Shown here: positions 35,901 through 48,511 of the stretch, in pieces
How the letters are laid out: every line of letters begins with the position of its first letter
Numbering within the stretch: position 1 is the stretch's first letter
Assembly: GCF_008831285.2 (NCBI RefSeq)
Contig: NC_045138.2
Span: 8,337,205-8,401,204 of the forward strand
From: Nymphaea colorata
Taxonomy: Eukaryota; Streptophyta; Magnoliopsida; Nymphaeales; Nymphaeaceae
Length of the DNA: 64,000 nucleotides
Reading direction: 5' to 3'
Notes under the pieces: generated by a model
What the model saw: the letters and a program-made list of their open reading frames with translations, nothing else
The model's database searches: none
Told to the model about the DNA's origin: nothing
Made by a program: the position numbers and the translations under genes

Positions 35901-38900
35901 CATAGCTAACACGCCTACCTTCATTTTCAAACTGATCAATAGACAGTTGTCTGACCATTCCACCCAGTGCTCCCCCAGTTTCCGCAGCAACAACAACCTA
36001 AGGTTTAATAAAAGACAATAGAGAATTCTGAAATCCATAACAAAGTAGCAATCACTGAAAATCAAAGTCAGAATATTTTTTTTTAAATGGACTGCCAGAG
36101 TTTATGGTAAATGACTGACAGCTCTATGGTGAAGCCGAACTGTAGTAGGTGTCACATTATTTGAAACTGCAGAATCTGACACTTTCACTAAACTGGACAA
36201 CTGCTTCCCACTTGGTGTAGCATCTGCACCACGATCTCCTCTATCTGGAAGTTGCTCCATTTCGCCATTAGTTTGACGTGCTTTGGCAGCAGCTAATGCA
36301 GCACTTATGGCTTCCGCTTCTGCTGCAGAAGCTTCAACCAAATATTCTACGCCTTTACTTAATCGCCTGCAAAATTAATTTATTTAAGCTTCTGAACTAA
36401 ATCTTATGGACACTCCAAACCCCACCCCCCCCCCCACCCCCCCAAAAAAAAAGAAAAAAAGTGACAAAGAGAACAGTCATTGTATTTGATATTTAAATTA
36501 AATTTCTTCATATCATAAATAGGTCACCTTTGGCCCTGCATCATAGCATTTTCAGTGCTTATATCAGTATATATATCCCCATTGACTGGGGGTGCAACAG
36601 GACTCCCCAACACAACAGCACCATCAGGAGATGACTCAGGTGCTGCTTGTGTCTTTCTTTCATCATTGATTGGATATGTTCCAGGCAACTTCCCTACTTG
36701 AACATTAGCAGCAGCTGCTGCTGCTGCTGCATGTGAAGCAGCACTTGTGGTCTCAGCTGCAGCTAGGTCTTCCGCAACAAGTAGGTCATCTAGCAATACT
36801 CCTATCAAGTTAAAGCATATACTCAGTGAGAAGAAAAACTTTGCACCTCTCAACAAAGAGGCTACCTTATACATGCATGTCTCACTTCTTCAAGGAAGAA
36901 CAGAAGAATTAAAGAAATGTGTCTCTACTCATATAAATCAAATTATCTTCACAAGTTCAAATATCTATTTAAATATTTTTTCATTCCAAAAATGGCATAA
37001 GATTCATGACTAGATACAAGTGAAACAGGTTGTTAAGCATAGAAGCCTTAAGAAATTGCCACCGATAAACTTAAAATCTGCAACAAAGTGTAGAGGTCTT
37101 TATAGCAGAAAAATCAGGAGCTATGATTCAATTCAAGTTCATTAAACCAAAAATAGAACATGTTCGTCCAATAGCATGGGCCAACATTCAATTGTCGATC
37201 AATTGCATATAGTGATATCCGTATCAGGTGGATATAGTGATCTCCATAAAAATAAGCTCAACATAAATTCAAGTGTCTTGACATGTGAAAGAAACACAAT
37301 ATTAGCAGCTGGAGAAATGAAATTTTTTGTTTTGTAATTTCATAAATTAAACTATAAATCAAACTAAGGTAAAAAAGAACAGCAACAATAGCAGCAAGAA
37401 GCTTCAGTTCAGTTCCTCAGGAGTAGTTCAAATAGATAGGCCACAAGCAATAGAACAGTACAAATTTACAAATATTTTTTCATCGGAACCACTAGTCTCA
37501 CCACCACGCAGTCCACCATATATAAAGATCAGATCTCCAACTGCAGCAGCAGCATGTCTGCACCGTCTTGTTAGCTCAACTGATGCATCCCCTCCAGCAG
37601 CATCAGCACTGTATCTGCCAGTTCTAGGGGTCGTAACAACAGACTTTGTGTCACACCAAACTCCTGCTGCAGTGTCCAGAACTACACACATGGAAGCAAT
37701 CAATAACTAGTTTACAACTTTACAAATACAGGCAGATGATAAAACACTGGGTCACTTGCACATGTATCCTTTCAACTATTTAAATTAGTCACAATTATTT
37801 TTTTGAAAAAAAAAAATAAAACCAAGGCTAAGTAACCCATTGCATGTAGATTGACACTCACCACTTCAACTTATTGGTTGAAACAATAACAAATTGAGTT
37901 CAAAATCAATACTGCCAAACTACATCCTACGTCACACAGACTGGCCAAATAGGGCAGCTGCACTTGCGCGAATGCTGTAATGCGGGCGTAGTTACACCTT
38001 TGACACGCCACTGGACGCAATCAACACGCATCCATTGCGGTCAGCCAAACTAGACCATTTTCATCCAACTTTTGATGTGCACTTGACTCTCATCAATAGC
38101 TAGTTAGGCAAGATCCAACCACATTCAAGTTCAAAGTTGCCGTTTCTTTTGTTAAAAAAAAAAACGAAACCCCCATTTGAAAGGGGGCTTCATTCAGGTT
38201 CAACAGTTTGAAGCCCTCTCCTGAGTCCTGACCCATCGAAGTTCAGCATATTCTAAAACTCTGGCATCTGTCTGCCTCCAATAACCATCTCCAACATGCA
38301 GTTTGCTCAGCATCCATTTTGGGTGATTGTGAATCCATTTCGCCAATCAACCATGAGCTGCTTTCTGGTGATTCTTTTTGCTCTCCCACTATGTCATGCT
38401 GCTTCCTCTCACAACCGGCATCCTTTCTCCAGCAAGGTCCCCTCTGGCTGCCTCCATTCCAATGTCTCTCTTTATTACCCACTTTTTTTCTCATCTTATC
38501 TTTGACACTGTCATTTTTCTCATCTCATGTTTGCTTCTTTTTTACTGTATCTGTTTCCTACGTCTCTGTCATCTTTGTTACTCACATGTTGTTTCTGACA
38601 TCCTTGTTTTACGGGTTTTTACTTTTTTTTTAGCACATCACTGTTCATCCTTGTTACCTTGTTTCCAAACTCTATTCTTTTCTTTTCTTTTTACTGTCTT
38701 ACTGTTTTTTTTCGCTGCATATGTTAAATTGTTATGTTTTATTGAATATATTGGCAGTTTGTTGAGTCAGTTCCTCATTAACTTGCTTTGTCAATTGACA
38801 AATTTGTTGTTTGCTGTCAATTTTGTTTATGTATATTATATACACGCACACACTTGCCTCACCTGCACCCGCACAACACACCCTCATTGTGTCACTTAGA

Positions 38901-41900
38901 CTCATCCTAGGTATTCTTGCTTAAAGTAACAAAATATTTTGCAGAAATTAAGTAATATCTTGTTTCATGGTTTTTAGATATTAGCAGATGAATCTGAATA
39001 AATGTGGCTCGAAGTGACAGGTAGCCTGAGGCTTGAGGACTATGCCAAGTGATAGAAAGCAGTAATAGCAAAGGAAACAAGTTCAAACAGAAACCAAAAA
39101 AGCAATTTTAAAAACTAGGAAATTGCTTATCACTGGGATATGAGCATACCTGCCACACTAGATGAATCTTCCACCATACGACCACCACCAAGTGCCCCAC
39201 CAGAAACATGTAATCGTGCATTAACAAAAACCTGAGCATAGAAAACACATAGGAAAAAAAACTGACAAACTTGACAGTACAAGGAATTAAAGCGAAAACA
39301 AAAGAGAAAGTACATGGAAGGCTTAGGCAGAAGATAGATACCAAAGGAAAAGAGAAGAGGAGAAATGAGGAGAAATAAATAAATACATAAATAAATGGTG
39401 AACATTGAAAAGGAAGAAAAAAAATACCGCAGCATGTTGATATCTAGGGGATGGAGAAACACCAGGAGCAATGGCCCATTCCCATCGACCATCCCTATGC
39501 TTTGCCAAGCCATAAGCACTTGCCAGAGGCTACCCAAAAAAACCAAGAGCAGAAGCATGTAGCCAGAATTGTTAAACAACAATTGCAGAGCCCATGAGTG
39601 AACATTATAACAAAATACATAAACTTCATGAGCTCTAAATACTTATTCTTAATTTCTTATTTATATCCACATCAGGTTCCATGCCTCAACATCACTACAA
39701 CTATGAAATGCTCAAACATTACAACTAGACAACTATGAATTAGGAGACATACACTTATACCCACATTTGCACGAACATGTATTTTATTAGTTATTCATGC
39801 TATACTGCATGCCCATTTGTACATTATTTTTATATTTGTATTTGCATTCCCATATTTCCAGCAACTACAAGCTAGTTAATGACGAACCTTCAGACAAAGC
39901 AAATGTAGGACCCAGAAAACAAAGAATAACCTCCTTTTATTTTATAACAGATCTTGAAGTTAGATTTGTGGTTTTTTCAAATCTTGCTGGATCACAGTAC
40001 GACCTAATCCATGCACTGCCATCTAAACACTTTGTTTCAATGGTAAGCTTATTAGATGAATTAACCTGTTAGCTTGTCTACCTTTGTCCATAAAATTATT
40101 TATAACATTATAGGATGGGAGCAATTTTTGGAGAGTATTTCTTAAAGCCAAGGGACATTTCTAAAGCACTGTAACATACAACAGAGTGGCTTGATACTTA
40201 TGACCATGCAGATTCACTTAACAACATTAGGTCAAGGAATTTCCAGAAGTACTTGACCCCAGGATCTTACTCCAGTTGCTTGAATAAGTCGTCTCCATCA
40301 TAGTCAACCCATCTTCCTACTTCACCAATCCTTTCTTAAAACATACACATATCCCTTCTTTCTTTCAATCACTTGACTCGTACAACATGCTCTTTCACAC
40401 CTATTTGCAGCATGAATCAAGATGTCAATCTTGCCTTACAGCTGATGGACATCTTCGATATAAAAATCAAGCTGGCGGCAGAAATATAACTTTAAGCGAA
40501 CATTCAACATTGCCAAATAGAAAGATTTCTTGCTCAATCATCTAAAATGACCTTTATGCAGAAGCAAAACATCCCAAAAACTAAGAGCCAACAGGATATC
40601 AGTTGTTGGACATGTTGCCACCTGGTGCCCTTTCAATGCCTCAAAGTCCAACTCATATCAGTTTTGATCCTTAGTACCAACCCTTTTTCTATGGCCTAAA
40701 AAGGCACTCATCAGTCTGCTCAGCCCCTTCCTATTCCGCTTTGCCACCTAAACTCCTCAAGTCCACATATTTGCAGCACAAGAAGGCCTATCAGGTAGAG
40801 AGGTGAAGAAAATAGAATTCCAATAAAAAAAAATTAAAATTATTAAAATAAAATTTTTTGAATATAAAATACATTTTTAATAATAAAATATATATAATTA
40901 TTACATAAAATAAATATATATATATATAATTATTAAAAAAACACTAATCTGGCTGAATCGGGACACATCCGGCCGACCCGGGGTGGACCGATATATTACC
41001 GGGCCGGCCTGGGCCGGCTTTTTCGGGCCCAGGCCCGATGCCCAAGCTTACATATAATAGGTTGATGCAATAATATATAATAGGTATAACAGACTGTACA
41101 TAACAGTATATACATATAACACGTATTACAATCTATGTCACATGGGTGCGGGATGTAGGTGCCGGTGTTGGTGCGGGTGATGGTGCGGGTGCAAGAAGCG
41201 GAAAGTTCCAAAAAAATTGGGTGTGTCGTGTGGGTGCAACAAGGGCATATAGATATATCATATATGTATAGTATACATACAAATATAATCTCTTATAAAA
41301 ATAATTTTATTTGTCTATATTGTTAAATTTTTTTTATCAAGATTACCTTTATCTCATACAAAATTCAAAATTTTATTAAATAAAATGGGAAGGGAAAGAG
41401 AAAAGAAGGCAAAAAAAAATGATGGAAAAGATAAGAGAAGAAAAAATGAAAAAACAAGAGTGAGTGCAGTCAACAACACCCGACTCAATCAAGCCGAATC
41501 AAGTGTCGTGTCGGGCCGCACCCGAGTCAACTCGCGTGCTTCACCAGTTTTGGCACACCCCCGTGCCTTAGATTACAATACATATAAAAAGAATAACAAA
41601 TTGCATTACAATACAATTTAACATAATAGTATATACATATAAATTTATGACAGGTATAACAAATTAACAATATATATGACTATCTGATATAAAGTAGATA
41701 ACAAGTTTATACTCAATTAAGAAACTTTAATTGAAAGGGAACGTGACTCTTCACTTTCCCATGGACTAGGCGTGTTGGTACGTAGGCCAGCCTAGGCGCC
41801 AACATATATCCCATCACCTAAGTGGTGGACTTAGGTGACGGGTGTGGGCTCACGTTTAGTCCATGCCTAGGCGAGGCCTTAACAACATAGCTATTGGAAG

Positions 41901-44900
41901 GACATAGAATTATGTAACTCCTCAACCGACATGTAGCTAATATATCACACGTGACTGGAGAAACATTCACCTGAGGATTAAAAATAAATAAGCACCATGA
42001 GAGTTACCCTAAGTTTTATCATACCCACTCAGAAATCTCAAACACACCATCTAGACAATGAGCAGACATGCTTCATAACATACAGATGCCTATGGGATTT
42101 ATTCGATAATAAGCCTTTAGCCACTACTTAATCATCTAAACTGTCAAAATTGGAAGTGGGACACACAGGCTGTTCAAGACCCTAAAAAGACTAATAGGAA
42201 TTAGTCGGAACTTGTCCTTCCGACTCTGTCCAAGTTGATTGACTATTACATACATTCATATAGAAATAAATCCAGAAACATATACATCCACACAAATAAT
42301 GCACATATATATTTACAGGCCAGGGATTAGCCGACTGATCAATGACTAAAATGACTATTGGATTATGTTCACAAACTCATTGCTGGTTCCAGACATTGGT
42401 CAATCAGTAACTGACTCAACCAACTAAATGAGTTTTTGACAACTAACTTATTATTTATCAGGATCTGAAGTAAATGCATCAAAAAGTAACCTTGATAGGT
42501 TATGTCACATGAGTGCGGGGTGCGGGGTGCGGGTGCCAATGCAACGTATCCCAAAAAATTTGGGTGCAAGGGTGCGGCAAGGCTGTATATATATAATATT
42601 TATTTTATATATATAAATGTATGTATTCATAATATATATAATTTTAGCTTGTTTATTAGCTTAATCTATCCTTTATTTTTACTTTTATTACGATACGTAA
42701 AGGAAGAAAGGGACAGGGAGAAGGAAAAAAAAGACTGGAAAATATTTTGAACAGGTCTAAGAACACTGGTAATACAGGTAGAGATGCTTCGCGCAACTTG
42801 GCCACCTTATGGGCATTTAGAACAAGAAAAAAGTAGTCGCCAGTACATATCATGCTTAAGCAAGCAACTTCACCCAAAACTGCAAATTAGCTTCAAGCAA
42901 GTTACCCTAAGATAAAAAGCATTATCACAAATACTATTTTTAAATATTAAATGGCAAGGATTTTTTGGGGTATAATACAGCAGAGTTGTTTTTCTTGGAA
43001 AAATATTGGGAAAATCTCAGCAAGTTTTAAAAAAGTTAAAGGAAAGGCCCTAAAAATAACATGTAAAAAATGTGAAAATAAAAATCTGGTTACTACAAAA
43101 TGTACAAAATGCAAAAAAAGGAGAAAATGCCAAAAAAAGGGGAAAACAATAAACGTGAAAAAACGTGAAAAACATTTTTTTTCATTTTGGTTTTTTCTAA
43201 ATGTATTTTTCTCATTTTGTCAACTGACCTGTTTTTATTTTTTTTTTTTTGCATTTTTTTCCAAATAAATGAGTGTTCTGTGGCAATGGTTAAAAGTAAT
43301 TTAAGCTTCCAAAAGAGATCAAACTAAACATTGCCTAAGAAAACCTTTTTCTTCTAGTTTCTTATAATTAACAACTGTCATTCAATGTGTCAATGTCAAT
43401 GCATATCTACTAATATGATATAGATTCCTTGAGACCAGAAACCTCAAAGATTCTCCACACAATTACATACCACACTATTAGCATCTCGTCCTCCACAAAG
43501 CAAAAGCAGTCCATCGGAACGTGCACTTGCTGTTGCATACCTGCAAAAGAGCCATTACAAGTTACCTTCACCTAACCACCATTTCAATTCAAAAAACTGG
43601 AGAAACCAAAAAGGAAATCCTATTTATCAGCTAAAAAACATACATTGTTACAACAGAAGCAGTTGATAACCACCAAAACTACCACTTGATGATTAGGACA
43701 TCTAAGCAAGTTTTGCACCTCAGACTGATGTGAACCTTTCCCAACCATACCATACTATATTGACATGGCCTTGGATGTTACAGAGCTCAGAGTAATGGCC
43801 TGACAGGATAAAAAGCAAGGTCGAACATTTGAATACTTCTTTTACTGTAAGATGCACGACCTCGTACAATATTTCCTGTCCCACTGAACCTAGAAAGCAT
43901 TTGGAGAAGAGGACAAAGAAGTGCCCATTAATTGATATACTCTTGATTACTGACATGAAGTACCCAAACGGTTACTGCAGCTCTTACAGAATGTTTAATC
44001 AGGGCAATGAAGCATGTTTGCAGATCCCAAATTGGATCCAGCAAATATCTTGATTAGTATGTTATCTAATTTTTACTGCAGTTTGTCATGCAAAACCATC
44101 CCTCAGATGTGGTTTTTATTCTGCTTTTTGATACGCATTCCATAAGTTAATCCAAAAGTGATTCACATCCCCTCTTATATACAATGTGCTGTGAGACAGA
44201 ATGAAGTTTTCATACCAACAATGAAAAGGATAAAATATCCACCAATGACTTACATGCATGGAGGTGGGCCTTCTCCTTCTGGCTCCAGTTTCCTCCACTC
44301 GTAGGGCTTGGCAGCTGTATCTAAAGCCCAGACATCAGCCAAAGGACGCTTTCCTAAGGAATTAAAAAAAAAAAATCAGCAAAAGGATTAGCATAGACTC
44401 TGTAAACATTTCCAGCATATTTCAGAAAGCAACACCAAAAATATTTAACATGTACAAAGAAAATTATAAGAGATACCATCATTTCCACCAATAGCCAACA
44501 GGAACCGCTGTCCAACTAGAGCCATCACATGGCCATATCGAGGACCTGGGCCAGCACCTTGAACAACCACCCTAGAACACAAGTACAACCATTTTCATGA
44601 GCAAAGGCCTACATCCCAATGAGAATATACGCAGAAAATAAGGAATTACTTAAATAGTTAAATTGAACGATCACCTGTGCCATCTAGGTCTTTGCTGTGT
44701 CAGGTCAAGAACATGTAGATCCTCCGCAGACAAGCCAGTTGGACCGATCCCACCCTAACAGTTAAAGGACGCAAGATATTTAGTCCTACATCAATAACTA
44801 TGCAGTGAATCTAAAACAAAGTCAAACTCAAAACTAACCTGAATAACGACCATCGTACCCACAGCAGTTGCAACATGTGCAGCACGAGGCGATGGCGGTT

Positions 44901-46018
44901 CTCCAAGTGGCGAAAGTCTAACATTTATTTTGGAGTTCACGTTAGAGACATTGTGTGATAAGAAGAAGACCGGTGCAATGAATGATCCAATTTTTAGAAA
45001 CTTCAGCACCTCAATCGAAACAAGAGATATAGCTACAAGCCGGGAAACACAAATGCACCAAGATATTTCCAAGACTATAGGTACCAATATAATTTGTTAC
45101 TGAAATCAGGAAACATCTGCATACCATCTACAAAATTAATAATCTAAACATTTCACAATCAGATATAGAAGTAGAATATACATTACACGAACTCTTTGAA
45201 GCCTCACCTTGACCATTTGTTCGAATGCATATCATAACAATGGACGTCAGCAGTAGCCCCAGCTAACCCTGATAACAAAAAGAAAATTATGATCAGATCA
45301 TACAAGAGCACAGCCGCTAGAAGCCAATCTGCCTATTGCAAATAGGGGCAAACAAATGCGAACACTTGCTACAAAGAAAAAGCCTCTGAAAGAGACATCT
45401 AGCGTCAACCAACTCAGGAGGGGCGATGGACCATGGTACAAAAACAACCGCTCTTGCAGAGAAAGAGTCACCTCTCCCATCAAATAACCCCGTAGATTGT
45501 GACCCCACTAACCAATAGAGGTTAATGACAGTTCCTCAATCAACTCTGATGATGAAGGACCTCTCCCAGTAGCCTCCAACTCAACAGAAACCATGCGATT
45601 TCTGATCTCGGACGGTATTCGTATCTCGATAAAATCTACGAAAGAAGGAAAATCTAAACAAGAATGTTTTTTGGATGACCGCAGCTTACTTATTCCGGTG
45701 CTTGCGCCGGACGACGGCGGTCCAGAAATCGCAGAATTACCCTCAAGAGCGGTGGCGCCCCCAAACAGTATTAGCCGAGGACCAACATAACCTGGGGATC
45801 CTTCTTCCCCAACGGCAGCAACGGCAGTCAGTGTGTGACCGCATCGGGGACCAGGGCCATCTTCCTTCTTCTCGAGGACAGCATTTACGACACTGTACGT
45901 GGGAGCGGGCCTAGGGCCAACAGTTGCGGCGGAATGCGGCTGTTGTTGCTGCTGTTGATGGGATGGCAATTGCTCGTCGCGTTCCCCGTGGAGACTTTGC
46001 GAAGGGACGGAACCAGAT

Positions 46019-46051
<33 letters not shown>

Positions 46052-46119
46052 CCGGGACTTTGATTCTGACCATCCTGCTGATCCCTTTCCGGCACCGCAG
46101 CCGAATCCACGTCCATCAT
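30603..46119 (-). CDS. BSL2/BSL3-like: BSL-type Kelch-repeat Ser/Thr protein phosphatase (BSU1/BSL family)
   Basis: Twenty-one coding exons, 1009 residues; Arabidopsis BSL2/BSL3 are of similar length. Exons: 46119-45690, 45268-45208, 44917-44839, 44754-44675, 44571-44477, 44353-44254, 43540-43471, 39529-39428, 39231-39150, 37681-37502, 36801-36528, 36366-36120, 35997-35827, 35493-35255, 33653-33569, 33458-33360, 33276-33077, 32787-32712, 31142-31007, 30920-30781, 30686-30603. All introns are GT-AG and phases agree. An N-terminal Ser-Gln/poly-Gln segment precedes Kelch repeats (about 75-430), an Ala-rich linker, and a PP1-like phosphatase with metal/catalytic motifs GDLHG (711-715), GDYVDRG (745-751), GNHE (777-780), CMHGG (829-833) and RAHE (908-911). 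The family dephosphorylates BIN2 kinase in brassinosteroid signalling (established for Arabidopsis). The start is the first of two adjacent Met codons. No broken exon seen. Confidence 0.95.
31143..32711 (-). other. BSL intron 18
   Basis: 1.57 kb intron between the SDPTEND exon and the PDRVMEF exon, with GT-AG ends. AT-rich, and I recognise no inserted element. Confidence 0.85.
32884..32913. repeat. Microsatellite (CA)n(TA)n in BSL intron 17
   Basis: Short CA then TA run within the 289 bp intron 17 (32788-33076). Confidence 0.9.
33654..35254 (-). other. BSL intron 14
   Basis: 1.6 kb intron that separates the GDLHG exon from the GDYVDRG exon. No mobile element identified. Several short A-rich runs. 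Confidence 0.85.
36422..36460. repeat. Poly-C/poly-A tract in BSL intron 11
   Basis: Runs of C broken by single A bases, followed by A-runs, inside the 161 bp intron 11 (36367-36527). On the coding strand this is a T-run followed by G-runs, close to a usual branch-point zone but not at the splice site itself. Confidence 0.85.
37682..39149 (-). other. BSL intron 9
   Basis: 1.47 kb intron. Contains a plus-strand C/T-rich stretch (38370-38880) giving long but featureless open frames, and an A-run at 38153-38164. No domain recognised. Confidence 0.8.
40925..41049. mobile_element. Truncated copy of the GC-rich hAT-like MITE, in BSL intron 7
   Basis: The right half is clear: CGGGCCGGCC-type blocks ending GGCCCGATGCCCAAGCTTA, whose reverse complement begins TAAGCTTGGGCATCGGGCC like other copies. 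The left inverted repeat is missing or buried in AT-rich sequence (40830-40940). Confidence 0.65.
41133..41571. mobile_element. Inverted-repeat element with 8 bp target duplication, in BSL intron 7
   Basis: Begins CTATGTCACATGGGTGCGGG; the reverse complement of its end begins CTAAGGCACGGGGGTGTGCC. The direct repeat ATTACAAT flanks it at 41125-41132 and 41572-41579. An 8 bp duplication is characteristic of hAT-superfamily transposition. There is no transposase; 439 bp long, so non-autonomous. Confidence 0.8.
42498..42600. mobile_element. Partial relative of the 41133 element, in BSL intron 7
   Basis: TTATGTCACATGAGTGCGGGG followed by TTTGGGTGCAAGGGTGCGGCAAGG, matching the left end of 41133-41571 (CTATGTCACATGGGTGCGGG and GGGTGCAACAAGG). 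The right end was not found. Confidence 0.55.
46014..46056 (-). repeat. Hexanucleotide repeat in BSL exon 1 encoding Ser-Gln repeats
   Basis: GCTCTG repeats on the plus strand (CAGAGC on the coding strand) encode alternating Ser-Gln in the disordered N-terminus, followed by a CAA/CAG run coding poly-Gln near 45940-45960. Confidence 0.9.
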
Positions 46120-47040
46120 CTTTGCAAGAAAGCGCCGCCTCTATCGGTGCAACGAATCAGAGGGATGACCCAAGGGAAGATGCTCTGATGGGGAAGCAAT
46201 TTGCGGTGGAATCAGCCATGAATCTTGACCCGTTACCTATTCCATGGCGAAGAACATACCTATTCCGGCCCATCCATCGATTAATCACGACAAATTAATG
46301 AGCTAAGCTGCTCGATTCGCCCGGGAAAAGAGATGATTCGTGGTACAGGCCGCCTGCCTTCCGACCGCGACGGATCTAGCTGAAAAAGGGTTCCGGCGAT
46401 CCGATCGTGGCCGACCGAGATGGGGACAAGAAAAAGCGAAAAAATAATTAAAAGAAGGAGAAAGAATGAGAGGAAAGGGAAGGGAGAAGAATTCCACGGC
46501 GTCCTCCTCGTGCCAATAATTGGTTTTTTTCTGTGTTGCCGCCCCTTCGTTCGGAAATTGAGTGTTGGGTCGTGGATAAGAGGGCGGAACGACCCTTCTC
46601 GCCTTTTCCCCTTTTCTTGGACTTTTGCCCCTCTTCTTCTTCTTCTTTCCTTTCTGCTTCTCCCCCTCTTCCTCCTTCTCCTCCTCCTTCTCTTCCCTCC
46701 CGGTTCAGTGGTGCGGTGATGAGGATAGAAAGAACCCTTGAAAGAGGGAGACGGAAAGAGAATAGGCGGAGAAGATCGGGAACCCAAAGCTCCTCCCTCC
46801 TTCGTGCGTCTTTCTTTTTTTCTTCTTTTTTGGTTTTTTCCACTCTCTCTCTCTCCCTTCTCTTTCTCTCTCTCTCTTTCCTCCCACTTCCTCCTCCTCG
46901 ATTTGTTTATTTTATATTTTATATACATCTGTATATATATATATATATATACATCTATATATATATATATATATTCATTCTCCAATACAAACTTTGTTCG
47001 CCCGGTCACGAGGACCCATAACTCATCAAGCTAAACAACA
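46120..47040 (-). promoter_or_regulatory. Upstream region of the BSL gene (5' UTR and promoter, inferred)
   Basis: On the coding strand this is strongly purine-rich, with GAA/GGA and GA runs (plus strand CTT/CT at 46615-46690 and 46840-46890), typical of plant 5' UTRs, then TA tracts at about 46930-46975. Long open frames across it in both directions reflect the low-complexity composition. No single TATA box can be singled out among the TA tracts. Confidence 0.4.
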
Positions 47041-47136
47041 TGCGAAGTCACACAATATCAATTTCGCCAAATAATGTAATAAGCAACATGTAAATCATGT
47101 ATGTCGCTATTTTCATAATAATGTTTTCATAATAAT

Positions 47137-47176
<40 letters not shown>

Positions 47177-47400
47177 TGTGTGTCTATGTGTGTGAATAAA
47201 TGAAATTTGACTAACATGCAAAACATGTATAATGTTACTTAAATTTGACTAACATGCAAATCATGTATAATGTTACTTTCTCCAAATACTGTGACGTAAA
47301 TCAAAATGTAATAGTTTGATTTATATATGTATATATTTGCATGTGAGAATAAACCAAGCTAAACAATGGGTAGGTCATAATGTGATATATAAACATATAC

Positions 47401-47432
<32 letters not shown>

Positions 47433-48005
47433 CAAGTTTGTGTCTATGTGTGTGAATAAATGAAATCTGAATAACATGCAAATCATGTATAATATTACTT
47501 TCGCCAAATAATGTGATGTAAATCAAAATGTAATATTTTGATTTATATATGTATATATTTGTATGTGTGAATAAACAAGAGCTAAACAATGGGTAGGTCA
47601 TGTATGTGGATTCTTTTGCAAGATAATGTAATAAAACATTTAAATCATTTAGGTGGTTAACTCCACTAAATAATAAGACATATATCAAATGTGACATTTG
47701 ATTAACGTATACTTCCGTGGGTGTGAATGAACAAAAGATAAACGATATGTAAGTCACATATGCAATTGCTTTCGCCAAATAATATGAACAAACATGTAAA
47801 TGATGTATGTGACTACATTCACCAAATAATGTGACATACATCAATTCTGATATTTGAGTAATATACATGTTTTCAGATGCGTGTAAATAAATGAAAGCTA
47901 AACAATGTGCAAGTCACATACGTCGTTTCACCAAATAATGTAATAGAACAACAATAAATCTGATTTGTGGTTCCCTCACATAAATAATGTGATATATGTC
48001 AATTG

Positions 48006-48058
<53 letters not shown>
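47041..48058. repeat. AT-rich degenerate tandem array with embedded TA tracts
   Basis: A block with CGCCAAATAATGTGA-like words and nearby AACATGCAAATCATGTAT recurs irregularly (near 47065, 47235, 47280, 47475, 47500, 47775, 47818 and 47930). It is interspersed with TA tracts at 47140-47172, 47400-47432 and 48010-48058. The closest pair is 47290-47400 versus 47505-47610, which share ATTTATATATGTATATATTTG. A 169-codon minus-strand frame across it simply translates the repeats. Confidence 0.8.
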
Positions 48059-48259
48059 ATAATCACTCAACTGTTCAAATGCATGCAACTCAAAAGATAT
48101 TATGAAAACCAAATGCACAAAATGAATTTTATGAGATTTTGTCAAATTTTTCTATTAGATTTTCAACTTGTAAAGATCCAATTTTAAACAATGGGTTTCA
48201 ATGAATTTTTACGCTTATATTTTTTATTTAATCAGATTTATGAAGAAAGGATTAAAATG

Positions 48260-48503
48260 TAGACCTGGGCTTCAGGCCGGCTCTGCCCGGCTCCATTAAA
48301 ATAAAAAATATATTGTTTAATATAAAATATATTAAATAAAATAATAAAATAATAATAAATAATAATTGAGCCGAACTAGGCCCCATCAGGCCCACTTGGA
48401 CTAACCCGAACCAGTTTTTTGGGCCCGAGTCCGAGCTCGATTGGGCCGAGTATCGAGTACCCGTCCGTCGGGCGGGTACTGAGCCCAGCACCACCTAGGC
48501 TTA
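48260..48503. mobile_element. GC-rich hAT-like MITE, 244 bp copy
   Basis: Begins TAGACCTGGGCTTCAGGCC and ends CCACCTAGGCTTA, with an AT-rich core of TAAAATA words. Flanked by TTAAAATG (48252-48259) and TCAAAATG (48504-48511), an 8 bp target duplication with one mismatch. Confidence 0.75.
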
Positions 48504-48511
48504 TCAAAATG

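Larger units (their letters stand above)
39530..43470 (-). other. BSL intron 7, the longest, enlarged by transposons
   Basis: 3.94 kb intron with correct GT-AG ends. Contains a truncated GC-rich MITE (about 40925-41049), a complete inverted-repeat element with an 8 bp target duplication (41133-41571), a partial relative (from 42498), and an A-rich AAAATG/GAAAAACG stretch (43000-43260). The rest is AT-rich and unassigned. Confidence 0.85.

Noticed and set aside
38378-38899. 173-codon plus-strand frame, hydrophobic
   Set aside because: Lies wholly inside BSL intron 9 in T/C-rich sequence; Phe/Leu-rich product without family resemblance.
46281-47009. 242-codon minus-strand frame and overlapping plus-strand frames upstream of the BSL gene
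   Set aside because: The sequence is purine-rich low complexity that is open in several frames at once; the product is Lys/Arg/Glu runs and TA-encoded Tyr-Ile repeats with no domain.
47359-47868. 169-codon minus-strand frame
   Set aside because: It translates the AT-rich tandem array; apparent internal protein repeats come from the DNA repeat.
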